The notes beneath the pieces were generated by a model. That model had not been told where the DNA came from. It did no database searches and was given only the letters and a program-made list of their open reading frames with translations. A stretch of 64,000 bases of DNA from the NCBI GenBank assembly GCA_018873245.2, contig JAEMBT020000009.1, positions 1,426,001 through 1,490,000 of the forward strand, read 5' to 3'. The first letter of the stretch is position 1. Each line of letters begins with the position of its first letter. This DNA comes from Archegozetes longisetosus. Its lineage: Eukaryota; Arthropoda; Arachnida; Sarcoptiformes; Trhypochthoniidae. The position numbers and the translations under genes were made by a program. Positions 19,601-32,500 of this stretch are shown piece after piece.

Positions 19601-20488
19601 ATGGTAAGAAATAGTGTTATTGAAAGTTAAAAACACATCTAATATTGAGAGAAAAGTAAACTTATCAATGTATGGGTTCAGCGCATCTGTTTAGCCCTGT
19701 TCATTGCATTGGCATTAATTGTTGTGATAAGCGCTCAAATAAACTATGGCTTACAAGAAGATCATGATTCGCTCATATTATCTGGACATAAGGGCTACGG
19801 GCATGGAGGAGGTTATGGGCATGGAGGAGGTCATGGGCACGGAGGCGGATATGGAGGTCACAAAAAGCACGGAGGATATGGACATGGAGGAGGTTTGAGA
19901 TGGACTTAAACATAGTTGATATAGATCTAATTCTTCGGTTAATTTAAGGACACGGAGGCTATGGCAAGAAACATGGTGGTTACGGACACGGAGGAGGTTT
20001 GAAATGAAACTAAACAACATATTTTGGATATAAATTTAACTTTTCATTTGATTTAAGGACATGGAGGCTATGGCAAAAAGCATGGTGGTTACGGACATGG
20101 AGGAGGTGTGATATGAGCTTATATAAACTTTTTTGATTTAATTCTAACATTTTGGTTAATTTAAGGACACGGAGGTTACGGCAAGAAACATGGCGGATAT
20201 GGTCATGGTTTGTGATCATTTAGAATTTCTAAAAAGACTTTACTTATTGATCTTTAATAGCAGAAGAATCGACTTCTCTCTAGATTAAAAATTGTTAAAT
20301 CATTTGTAGGAAGAACGGGATAAATGACCGTTTTGACAGGATTCACCCATCTTGTTCCTCTAGTAGATCATTGATTTTCCAGTTGAATTGAAATTCTTTA
20401 TCTAATTTCAGGTGGCGGATATGGTGGCCACAAGGGTTACGGAGGAGGTCACGGACATGGATGGAAGAAACACGGATACGGAAAATAA
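19601..20488 (+). CDS. Secreted Gly/His/Tyr-rich protein with duplicated mini-exons
   Basis: Six coding exons: 19601-19603, 19682-19892, 19949-19996, 20058-20105, 20166-20207 and 20412-20488, giving 142 residues. The first exon holds only the ATG, joined in phase 0 to a hydrophobic signal peptide ending VISAQ. The mature chain is built from GYGHGGG, GHGHGGG and KKHGGYGHGG units. Exons 3, 4 and 5 are 48, 48 and 42 nt, all with phase-1 borders. They encode the same HGGYGKKHGGYGHGG unit, and the introns between them (56, 61 and 60 nt) also resemble each other. Small Gly/His-rich secreted proteins occur in arthropods as cuticle components and as antimicrobial, possibly metal-binding, peptides. 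Which applies here cannot be told. No cysteine is present after the signal peptide. Confidence 0.85.
19949..20207 (+). repeat. Tandem mini-exon duplication (about 109-bp unit)
   Basis: Three consecutive exon-plus-intron units start at 19949, 20058 and 20166, that is 109 and 108 bp apart. Each exon begins GGACA or GACAC after a TTTAAG acceptor and the first two end GGAGGAG before the donor. The unit can be added or lost without changing frame. Confidence 0.85.
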
Positions 20489-20597
20489 GCCTCAGAATAA
20501 GTTGAAGAAGAATCTGGTGAAAAATATTGGATAGTCTGGAATCGTGATGACACCGATAGATTATTTATTTAACAAGAAACAACACTATTTAATATTT

Positions 20598-20603
20598 AAT
20601 AAA
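20598..20603 (+). terminator. Polyadenylation signal AATAAA
   Basis: AATAAA lies 110 bp after the stop codon of the Gly/His-rich gene. Confidence 0.55.
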
Positions 20604-23600
20604 CTATTATATAAGTTATCACTATTTTAACCTTTTCTAGAGTATTGGGGCATTTATTTCATTCATATTTGTTGTACAACTTATTTCTTATTAATCCTTA
20701 TTTCTTAATCACTATTTTATGTAAATCAAACGATAGTTTGTCTGTAAGGTAACCGAAAAAGTTATTAAAACTAATGTTATGTGAAAAAAGTAATTAGATT
20801 TTTATTTGACACTCCGAAATGAACGTAAACATCGAAACCAATACGTTGTAAATCGAAAACATTAGTCCATTAATTTTGATAAGTTTATACTAATCATAAA
20901 CTTGAATCACTTTTAACACATTTTCATCTAAATTATAGATTCCTCGGGCTGATAAGAAGTAAAATAATTAATTAATTAATGTCATATCTCTAATAATCAC
21001 TTTTGGATATGTCTGTAAAGCGGCTAAATCTTAATTAGACTAATAGTTACTTTTCATCGTTGTCTTATGTCTAATGCAATTAAGTTTTCGTTTAGTTTTA
21101 ATTGGATTAAATTGTATGAAAGGCTTCCGCCAACTTCGTGTCAATCTATTTTTCAGACCCTCAATCAAAAGCCGAAAATATTGTGCATAATATTTAGCTT
21201 TAGGGCAAATAATACTATTTTTAAAACAAACAAAACAATTCAGTTTTTCAATACCTATTATGAGAGACATATAGAGAGCAAACTTTTACATAAGCTCTTC
21301 ATTAATCTTCTAATTTATTAATTCTTGTTATGCCCCAAACAATGATTATTCATCTTAAGAGATACTGTTTTTTGTATATTTTTTTCATTTCTCTCTGTCT
21401 TATTAATAGCTCGTATTTAATGTTTTCAAAGTTTTCAATTGTGTTTTGTTCATGACTTAGATTTGAAACTAATTTGAAAATAACTTTTTGTGTCTTAACT
21501 GCTTTTCTCTCTAACCTAACCTATTATTAAAGATGACATATGAATATGTTATCAAAATAATGTTTGAGCTTTTGTTATGCATTCAAAATGAACAAGGCTT
21601 TTAGTTATGCATAAAAGCCCTATGCTTTCTATCGCTTGCACTCTAAACCGCTGCAAATTTGACACAAAACCTACATAAAACTTTTGCTTTTTAGATCTCA
21701 AACTCAATTTGATATGCAATTGATCCATCAGTTAAAAATCTAATCAAACTTTTTTGTTGTTTGCTTCAACTCTTTAATAGTTGAAAAGCTGACAAAAGCC
21801 TAAACAAATATTTTTGAGTTGATCTTTTGTTTTGCAAATAGTTTCCTCTTTGTCTCAATTCATATTATAATGACTAAAATTCTTGTTTTCCTACCAGTTA
21901 ATGCCATGAAAAGAAAAAATTCATCCAATAATTGAATGATAAAATAGTTTGAGCAGTAAACACATGCTTGTATTGGCCTATATTTTAATATTCAAAAATA
22001 ATATTGTATTAGAATTTTTCATTATTATTATTATTATTACTTATTTGAGCTGATATTTTACAGCCTGAAAACGTTGATCACAACCACTCATAATGTAAAT
22101 ATTTCTCACGAACTGGTAATAAAGACATATGCCGGCAATTATTGGCCACTTAAACATCTCCTTCAAAAAGAGTTATTACGGTATCATTAATGCTATAAAA
22201 GTATTATTTCATTTTCTATACATCCAACAAGTGTTCATCAAATCCTATAATAAATGCCTGTTTTATATCTCATTATTAGGTCGAGTTTTAAGGGGAGACA
22301 AGGAGTTGGCTCATGCAATAAATGTATTTTACCGATTAATCTTGTTATACTTCGTTCGTATTTCGTTGCAAATCGTAGTCATCAGAACATAAAAATAAAA
22401 TTATTTGATTACATGTTGATCTTCATATCAACTAGTCTTTACAGTGTGTGCTTAGCTTAAATCGCCCAAACGTCTAGTAAGATTCTGTTTTAGTACTTTT
22501 TTCAAGCCTTTGCTGAGTTAAGAGTTGAATATCTTAATAATTATTATGGGTTTAATGCTTAAGAAACGGTTGCTTGTTATCACTAAGGAATCTTTGCGTA
22601 TAGGAAAATATGTTTTAAGTACTTAAATCTCAAGTATTCATTCTTCCAAAAGTTATGCTTTCAATATCTCTTCATTAAATCAGTTCGCTTCAGTTAAGTC
22701 TATCGTATGAAAAATATTTTATTTTTTCAACTTGAATAAAATAACTATTTCTAAAAATCTTTTCTAGATTATTATTCCAGAAGAAAAGTTTGAAAAATAA
22801 GAAGAAGTAACGAACTTAAGTGGCGAACACGTACAACAAGCCTTAAGATCTAAGAGAACAACTTATCAAAAGATCATTAAAACAAGAGAAATACTTGATT
22901 GCAAAATAATGATTGAATAAAACGTTTGGGTTATTGTTTAAAATACTTAATTACATAATAGAATAATAGCATAATTGGACGTATCTGTTAGTAAGCAATA
23001 TTTCAGTAAGGGCTCAGACAAATTTGGTCATTTCTACTGCTTTTCTATATTTTTATTTGAGTCAAATTTCTGTTAAGTTGAGAGAGAGGTCAACATTAGG
23101 AAAATAATATCAAATTTTAGTTACAGTTCGAATGAAAAATCACGACAATTTCATTAAACTATAAATTTATTTAAACAATGGGTTAGCGTTTATAAGAAGA
23201 AAAAAAACGATTACGAGTCGGAAAATCAGATCTTTTGTCATAACAATTAACTTTGAAAAATGAGAAACTTTTCACGAGATATTGAGGGCATATACGAGTT
23301 ATAACGATAAGAAAATATATCTCAATTCACAACTTTAATGTTGTTTTTAAGAATGCATTAAAATAATAGAAGAAAACAAAATAAATGAAAAATAATAAAT
23401 GAAATGAAAAACTAATTATTCAGGTCTTTAGGAGAGGCGTCTTTAACCTAAAAGACTAAGATTTTAAGAAATTATGCGTGAATTTCGAGTCACGAAAAGC
23501 GATATAATCCAAGTTGTGATCTTGAAATTAAACTTAATTTCTATAATTTTCATTTTGTGCTAGTATTCAAATTGCATAAATCGCTAATGTATTCAATTTG

Positions 23601-24990
23601 ATTGTGAAAACACTTATCTTCTAAATAACTACTTATTCTTATTTTTTATCCTTAACAACGTAAACAATTTCTCAAAATTCATGTCTGAGTCACTTTCGTA
23701 TCAAAAATTGTTTGTATTTCTCAATACTAATGATCAAAAGTCAGGATAAATTCAAATCTGATTATAGTTTCTTAAACTTGAAAAACATTTTTGATAAAAA
23801 TCTGACTTAAAATTGAAGGCTTGACAGAACTGTTGACACTGTTGTGGTGATAGCTATTCACGTGATTTAATGTTTTGTATAGAAAAATAGTTAGTGTTCA
23901 GATCGAGCCAAAAGAATTTAGTTAAAGAAAAAATAGGAGAGAATAATGCCTGAAGTTGTCTATAAACCTAATAGTTTAAAACTGAGACACGATTTCAAGC
24001 CAACTATCTTTTAATGTGTTTAACCAAAAGCCAGAGGTCTTGAAGAGGGGGTCAACACATTCAATATCTCTAATCAGGGGCTTATATTACAGTTTTATAG
24101 TATAGGAACCGAAAGAATAGTAATTAAGGCGAATAAAAAGTAGATTTAAAGGTCACGATAGTTACGATAAACAGATAGACGTTTTTTATGCATAAAAATA
24201 TATGTTTTTAATGTCTTCAGACATCTATAGTTATCAAAGAGTTTATAAGATAAGTGTGTTTTAGACACAAATATAATGATGAACAAACAATTTATAAATG
24301 TTTCACTAGAATTATAAATTTTCAAACTTTTTCATTAACTTTAAAGGATGTTTTGAAGCGATCAAAGACCTACTAATGAAAACGAGTGACGCCTTTTTGC
24401 TGCATTTTTTTCATAGCCGTAGACCTTTTGTGTGCCATTTATTTGAATGAAAAGCGAAAGTGGTTTTAATTTCATTGATGTTTGTGTTGCTCAGTTGTTT
24501 GAAAGTTTTTTCAGTTTGAAAGTTAGCATAGATTTTGTTTCTATAATGGATTTCGTTGTAATGCTATCGCTATTAATAATTAATTTTGTTTTTTAACTGA
24601 AGGATAATTACTTTTTGATTGAAAAGTTGCCTAAACTATGATTTAGTCTTAGTTTTAATAGAAGTTTGTTTTTCTACAAAATTGTGCAATTTCTCACTTA
24701 TTTTTTTCTCTGTTTTTTATCATTTGTGTTCAAATGAAAAAGATTTAAAATTAGTTTTTGGAAATATTTTGAAAAATTATTCTTAACTTATATCGAGAGC
24801 TGAAAACTTAATCATTTAATAGTACGGAAAAACTAGAGTTTGATAAGCTTGATGAAAATAAATGATTTGTTAGACTTATTTATTATTCGTGAACAAAAGC
24901 GTCGTGAATAAAAAAAGGAAAATTAATTGAAAAAAAAAAGAAAATTGATTGAAAAAAATATATAATTTGTGTGAAAAGCAAAACAACAAA
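20604..24990. other. Gene-poor AT-rich DNA
   Basis: No supported gene. A short TTA microsatellite lies at about 22023-22041. Frames of 60-90 codons here (for example 22129-22392) lack signal peptides, motifs and splice support. Confidence 0.4.
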
Positions 24991-26085
24991 ATGATGAATG
25001 ACTCAATACTTAAGCAAAGCTTTCCGATAATTTCTATATTTATAGTAATAGTAATCCATCTATCGGAATCAACTACAGATCTAAATCTAAGCGATGATAA
25101 TTATAAGCAGATCCATAACCATCAATATAGCTGGAGTAGTGAAAGACACCATGAATCACCTGGAGTTCATAATCACAAATGGTTTCATACAACTAATCAT
25201 AATATTAATGGTGAGCCGTCAGCGATCACCAAATTGGGCCAATTCTTTAGTACCGCATTTAACGGTCGTTTCCCTTTTGATTCTAAGTAAGTATACTTTT
25301 TCTAACTTTTTGTCTCAAATGATTTACAAAAAACTTTTTGAAAGTTATACAACTTTCTTGAAGATAAAATCATTTTTTAATGTTATTTTAGTTTACAAAA
25401 CTTGAAATTTTGATTTGTTTTATATAACATAAAAATGATTTTATCTGAATATAGATTAAACTGTTATATAAAAAGATTTGAAAAGATTTGAGATGTTTTG
25501 AAAGTTGGCGTCAATTATTACTATATATATATTAATATATCTTATATTTGTTTATAAATAATTTATCAGTTTTATAAATGAGTAATTTTTTCCCAACACA
25601 ACTATGAATTCAATTGAAATCTATTATCATATAACAAAAATCAGATTTTTGTTTAGCATATCTACAAATTTAAAACAAATTTATAGAACAATGTCTCATA
25701 TTTATGTCTGATTGTAAGACATCATTTTCTATGTTTAGCTTGTTAACAGTTCATTAGTCATAGCATAAGTATAATTGTTGACTGGAGTTAATCAATTATA
25801 TTCTCTGCATGGTCTTCATCTACATCTATTGATATTTAGCTTTTTTTTCTCTTATCTTAATCAAGACTTATGTGTTTGATCAAAAACAAAATTATTCTCG
25901 TTTCCCAGTTAGCTATATTTCAAAGTTCATCATTAGTACAGAAGATCATATTTTTTAAGTTAGTGTTTACTAATATGTTTTACCTAAGCTTTTCTGAAAA
26001 TCATTAATCATTTAAACTTATGAGCGAAAACTTTTAAATTCATTAGTATCTGGAAGTTAAAGGTCACCCCTCAAAAACATACAAA

Positions 26086-26135
<50 letters not shown>

Positions 26136-29100
26136 TTAATAGCCTTCAGATTTTCAAAAACTAACTCAGAGAAAAGTTTCATTCATAAAACGGAATAACA
26201 TCTAAACATATAATTTAGTTGCGATTTGTAACTCCGTTTCGTAGACATATCAAATTATTTAATTATAGATGTCTTTCAAATTGTGCCTCAAAACAAAAAA
26301 ATCACGAATTTGTGCCGTTATTTGTGTCATTGTTTAGAGAGTTGTATCATATTTACTCTTAGTATTAATAATAGTAACAAAAATCTTGATTATAGTTAGA
26401 TTTTAGATGATTCCAAGTTATTTGAATCGAAATATATTTGAGAATAATTTGCAAATGTAGGCAATAGTTTAAGGCTAAAAAACGACTTAGTCTTACATAC
26501 CCTAAAAGTTTATTTAAGGATTTACGACTCTATGAGAAAATCGTGAAAACATTTACCTCAAAGCTATTTAACAAATATATTTCAACTAAAAAATAATTGC
26601 TTTTGTTGCCATCAGTTGTTCATTACTTATTGAAACACTGGAAATCGATAATCATAGCTAAAATATTGATTAATTAACTTGACTAATTCAAATGTCTATA
26701 AATATAATGTTTGTACTTTCAAATACTGATATATTTTTTACCTGATATAGGTCTTTCTGACAAATTGCATTGTATTTAATTCAAATTTTTATCTGGCTTT
26801 AAAATCTCTATCATTTTTCAGTTTGATTTACAGTTCATATATGTCTTAAATCTTGAAATGTTGATTATTGGCGGTCGATCTGACGTCTATTTTGATAACT
26901 ATTTTTATGTGATTTTTAATAGCTATAAATACTTTGGGGTTTCCAACTTTATTGTCTATCATAAATGATTTGATGAAACGTGTTTATACTTTCATTTTGT
27001 TGCATTTCTATTATTCAGCTATGATTGTAAACAATTGCTTGAGATTGAGCTCAAGGTTTAAAGATTTGATCAATTGTTGAGTATCATTTTAATATGAGTT
27101 TCATAACATTGAAGGATTAGACAATTGTGATGATCAGCTTTTTGTAAATAATGAGATAAATATCTTTAGTTCCTGTCATTATCTTATGACTCAATTAGAG
27201 AAAAGGCTATAAATCTATGATTACTTTATATGATTTGAAATAAGAATAAAATTGAAATATCAATAACAAGAATGATTATAATTTCTAATTGAGTTCCTAA
27301 AACATTTAGTCAAAAGCAATTTTGATCAAATATTATCAATATAACAGTTATTTGTTGATCATATAAGATTATTTTCTCAACCAATTTATAGATCTTATAC
27401 TTTAAGTAACTCTTTTAGTAACTTTTAGTAACTTTTAGTATATTTGTTACTTAAATAGTTAAATTCAAAATAATCCATTTTCTCTATTAGAAAATATTAC
27501 TTAAACCCTAATAAAGCATTTCGAAACAGGTCTTAACTAATTAAGTCATTCTCAATAATTAATTCAATTGAACGGTTGAGTTTAGAGAATTAAATCAAAA
27601 TAGTGATAAACAACAATCTTATGACTGACAGTTAAATTGATAATAAAATAGCTATTCAACGTCAACTCATTCAATCATAAAACAAATTAAATGTTATAAA
27701 TATTTATAGTTTCATTTGAAAACTATGTCGATTTGCGACATTTTTAAGCCAAACTGATTTTTTTCGAAATAGTGTCTTTGAGATTTTTTCGAAATTGTGT
27801 CTGTTAGAGAGCCACTTACAAACATTCCCACGACATTTCATGCATTTATTATTCATTTTTCACTTCAAGCACAGTATAAGAAAAGCACTTCTCAGAAATT
27901 CTTTTTTATGAAGATTAAAAATTAAAAATTAAAAATTAAAAAATGTTCCAGGATTTGCGCGTACTTATAATACTTTCAATACTTTACTTATATGATTTGC
28001 TTCTAAGATTGAAATCAATGTTAATTGATTCTGTAATATTTCTTAAATCTTTTGATGTAAAATGTCGTGAAAACAAGAAAAAATCATTATATATATGATA
28101 CTAATCTTAATGCGAATGCAACGCACCTTTCAAGTTACCATTCCTCGCGCATCCTATCCGTTAGTGAAGATAATTGGGATTCACTGATAAATATTAATGC
28201 AGTTAAATTCTTGTTAAGTGACTGGCAAATGTGAAACCGGACTAGGATTCAAATCAAATCAACCCATAAACATTTGGAGTATTTGAGAAAAAATTCGGAT
28301 TTTTTTCAATTTCTCAATTAGTATAAAGTTTTATCATTGCGCAAAACCTACACTTTTTAGCAGTTTGAGACTTGTTTTAATAATTTTTGAAATATATCCT
28401 AAAAAACTGATTGTAAGCAATCAATTGTGAAAACTATTAGCATAAGGATCTTATGCATTTGAACGCGATGAAAAAACGCCTATAATTTACAAGAGAGCAA
28501 CAAATATTTATTTAGAGCCATCAATATCTAAAGTTTAACTGAGTGTCAAAAGTTTGACCTGCAATTTCTTGAGAAAACGTTTAATCGTTTCGCCCACTGT
28601 TAAACAGCACTGAAATCAATCTCTTGTTAGGTTTGAAAAGAAATGAAAAAATTCAATTGTTCTTCATTAGCAAAGTGTCAAATGGAAAACAAAAAGAACT
28701 TATAATCATCAGCAATGTAATAGTAATCAATTATCAGGCTCTTCCCAATTACTATCTTATAACACTTTTTTGTTTAAGTTTCGAATAAGATTTATAAATA
28801 TTTAATATTCAAATAAAAATTATAAGTTTTTAAGCCCTAATAAGTCATTTAATAATAATGTTTTATTGTAAAAATTATTTTAATTTTTGTTGACCTATCA
28901 ATATATCAAAATTAACTTGATAAGAAAGGCTTCTGAAAAAGATTTCAAATAGCTTCCTATTTAATAAACTAGAATAAATTAAAATGTCTCACCAGTAAAA
29001 ACAATAATTTAATGAGAAAATTTTATTTTGATCATTTCAGATTTCAATTTCCAGTTCCTCCAATGCCACTCTTCCGACACATACCTCCTATACCTCCTGT

Positions 29101-29563
29101 ACCCCCTCTGCCACCTTTTCCATCAGATTTTCATCTACACAGATATCCAGAATCCAGTTATTGGCACAAAAACTACGACCAAAGCAATCATAGAAATCTA
29201 AACAACAATAATAATTATCATTACGGAAGTCGAAACTCTCACTCTAATGTGAAACAATGGTCTTATACACAAAATTCGGGCCACTCGTACCATTACAGCA
29301 GTGATAATGGTGCTGATCAAAATCATGACTGGAATCGACCGAATATTTGGCATAAAGAAGTTCCTCACCGGTTAGAAATGCATCATTTCTCTCACAGAAG
29401 CTCTATTCCTAATGTCCACCATTTGAGTGAAACTGTTCCTCCAGTAGACAACTTAAGTGGTGATCGTGTTATTAGAGACAACCACTTCATTAAAGAGCAT
29501 AAGTTTAGTTGGAATATAGTCGAGAATAGGCCGTTTAAAGATGAGTTTGATCACTTTTCGTAG
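24991..29563 (+). CDS. Secreted His/Asn/Pro-rich protein, two exons with a long intron
   Basis: Exon 1 (24991-25286) ends in phase 2 at AA|GTAAGT; exon 2 (29041-29563) starts after a TTTCAG acceptor. The join gives 272 residues without a stop. Residues 1 to about 29 are a signal peptide (hydrophobic IISIFIVIVIHL). Exon 1 continues with a His/Ser-rich stretch (QYSWSSERHHE). Exon 2 opens with a run of PPIPPVPPLPP type, then Asn/His/Tyr/Ser-rich sequence with scattered Trp. No cysteine is seen in the mature part. I do not recognise the family; composition suggests an extracellular matrix or cuticle-associated, possibly metal-binding, protein. The 3.75-kb intron is by far the longest here, so extra exons inside it cannot be excluded. 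The gene model is supported by frame continuity and matching composition, not by homology. An upstream in-frame ATG is not available. Confidence 0.6.
25287..29040 (+). other. Long intron of the His/Asn/Pro-rich gene
   Basis: AT-rich, with an (AG)n microsatellite at 26088-26132 and a short tandem repeat of ATTAAAAA at 27912-27943. No further exon was identified, though a small one could be missed. Confidence 0.45.
26088..26132. repeat. (AG)n microsatellite
   Basis: About 22 uninterrupted AG dinucleotides inside the long intron. Confidence 0.95.
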
Positions 29564-29585
29564 TAGGTATTTGTTCATTTAGGCC

Positions 29586-29591
29586 AATAAA
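29586..29591 (+). terminator. Polyadenylation signal AATAAA
   Basis: AATAAA lies 23 bp after the stop codon of the His/Asn/Pro-rich gene. Confidence 0.6.
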
Positions 29592-32500
29592 CTATTCAAG
29601 TCTGTTATCTGTTGCATAAAATCAAAGATATTTAGAAATGTTTGCTACCTATGTATAATTGTATTACAGTTTTTGTAGCTTTTCAATCCTATATTTTACA
29701 TTTGAATCTGTTATTTTTGAAAAAAAAACGTTTTGTATTAATTGATGTCTATGCTTTGTAAATACAATAATTTAACCTATGACTGAAAATATGTGAAACT
29801 ATTTAAAACTGATTCGAGTGCAGTGATCAATGAAATAATTGGTTTTTACGGTGAACGAAACTTGAGGTTGGTAAGGGTTGAATTAACCCAAAACTACAAA
29901 CCTATCTAAATAAGAGAAGAAACTTATTTTTGTAAAGTTAATTTCTTATAATTGTAATGATCCCACTCTGTGACTGGAAACAGAAAGTTTTTTCAATCAG
30001 ATTTCACATGAATTTGATGTTTAAATCAATTAGCCTTAATTCAATAATTAAGTCAAATATATTTGGATTGTTTGATAAAAAGATTAATAAAAATAACTTA
30101 TAATAAAATAGAATGTAAATAATCTTCAGACTTGATGTTTAGAAAATTGATCAAACATTCAATTAGTTCGCATTGAAGTTGTTTACCTAAGATTTAGCAA
30201 AAGCTTAACCTTTAGCTGACTTTTAATGAGAACTTGCTCAGTAATAAGTATTATTTAAAACTAGTAGAAAATCTGATATGAAAACATTTCATTTGATTGG
30301 TCGATTTGATTCAGGCACGCAATCAAACACTTGTGTTGAAAGTCCTTAAATTAAGTTTTCACATAAGTATATACTTTAGAAAATGTACACAAAACAAAAA
30401 TCATTAGAGATTATCTGATAATTTAAGTGCTTATAGGACTTGATGCTAATTATATAATTTCTATTTGAATTTGAAAAAGTCTTTCAGAATTATATTCTTT
30501 AAGATGTTTTCTTTCATCAAAGGGTTGGATTGGGATCAAACGCATTGTTTTACTATAACAATAATATGATATCTTATGTAAATGAGAGTAACAACTAGTG
30601 GTATAATAAGAGGTTTAAATATGAAATTCAACCAAGTCACTCAAATAATCTCTTCATTACAGACGTTAATCACATTTTCTGCTATTAATCTGAATAAATA
30701 CGACAACTCATCAGGAAATTGCTGATTAGCTTAATTCGTGAAGCTTACAGTCTAAATATGTTAAATCTAATTATAATAATAAGGCTTATGAAAGATAACA
30801 CTGAAAATCTCTAATAAATTATGTCAATAAACAAACAAAGCTTTAAAACAAACTTTTCCTTTTCCTCTTTAATGAAGAAAACATTTTCGTAAATTCAACT
30901 CTAAATATAACTAAAGATAGCAAAATATAAGTGAATAATTCTTTATACTTGTAATAAATGAGGTATCTTCTTAAAAATAAATCTGTAAACTTATAGTGCA
31001 TTAATTATAGGAAACTTTGCTTCCAATTCAATTAATCAGGTTTTTACTCATTTATATCCGTTTTGAAGCGTTATTTTACCATTTTTTCAAAAATATTTTT
31101 AGGTTTCACTGAAAAGGATTACACTTTTAAAAACTATTAATATGGGATACAATTGCTCCTAAACTTAGAGTAAAATGACATTCAAATTGTTTTTCAGATA
31201 TTTTTACTTCTCCCGCAGCAAAAAACGCCTCTCAGCTCATTGAGAGCCTGAGAGGAGTTTGAAATTCAAATAATTTCTTCTCACGATATTTACGTTCAAT
31301 TTATTGAATAAGAAGACAGAACCCTAAAAAGTTTAATAAACCGTTCCTAATGCATAGTATCAGTTATCGGAATAGTTTTGATGCCATCGAAAGTCCAATT
31401 AAGGCGTAATTAGATTAATCAAAAAGTTGAAAACTATTTTTAATAATCCTTTCCAACTTTTCCAGCCTACTAGACATGAAATATATTTTACTTTCTTATT
31501 TATAGCTTTAATAAGATATTTAAAACTTTTTGGAAATTTTAGAAAATGATGGATTTATTGCTAAGATAGCGGTTCATAAAATGCATAAATTATATATAAA
31601 TTGATTATTTAATGATAAGTATAATCAATTTTGGTGTCTAGTTATGCTTTAAAATGATGGTAGCACTCAGAGTTTATCAAAAACAAGCAACAATTACATT
31701 GTATTCAGATTTACGGTCCTATAGTGAGAAATAGTTATAACAATGAATACACGTGATAATTGACATAAGAAAAAGTAATCACTAAAAACAATCAATTGTC
31801 AAGTCTTATGAATAGAAATCCACATTATGTCAGTTAATCTAGTTGCGAAAAACAACAGTCATTTGACTCGATTTGACTTGCAAACTAAGACATATATTTC
31901 TCAACTATTATGAAATTTGTTCTTCTTCTCTATTAAGGTTATAAGAGGTATTAGTTTAATATACATCATATGTATATATAACTTATATAACGGTATTTTT
32001 ACTTCAGTTGCTCCAAACAGTATAACGTTTTCTATAGCCTTAAGCTACGACTTGTTTTTGGTCATTGTCCTTAAATAAGTTATACGCTATTTCATGTTTG
32101 ATATTCTAGTTTTCCTCACTTTTCGTTTCAGTAGTAGTTATAAAGTTGATGGCAAACCAAATAAATTGCTTTCAAACATCAGATTTACAAATCTAGACAT
32201 GAATGCTTTAAATAATAGTGTTTTCTATAATTGAAAAACTCTTTTTTCATAACCACTTTCAATAAGACATGAATCAATTTGGCACTACTTCCAAAAAAAG
32301 TTCAACATTTGATATTGAGATAAAAAGCTTTTTTATTTATTTTATTGTGAAATAAATCACTCAAACTGTATAAATAGAAAGCGATTGTAAATATTTTTAA
32401 ACATATATTTTCTCAAATATTAGTCTAACATTTATTCCAAATCATTCACTCAGTCCTTGTTATGAAACATGATTTTTAATTTGAAATTGTTAAAATTTAT

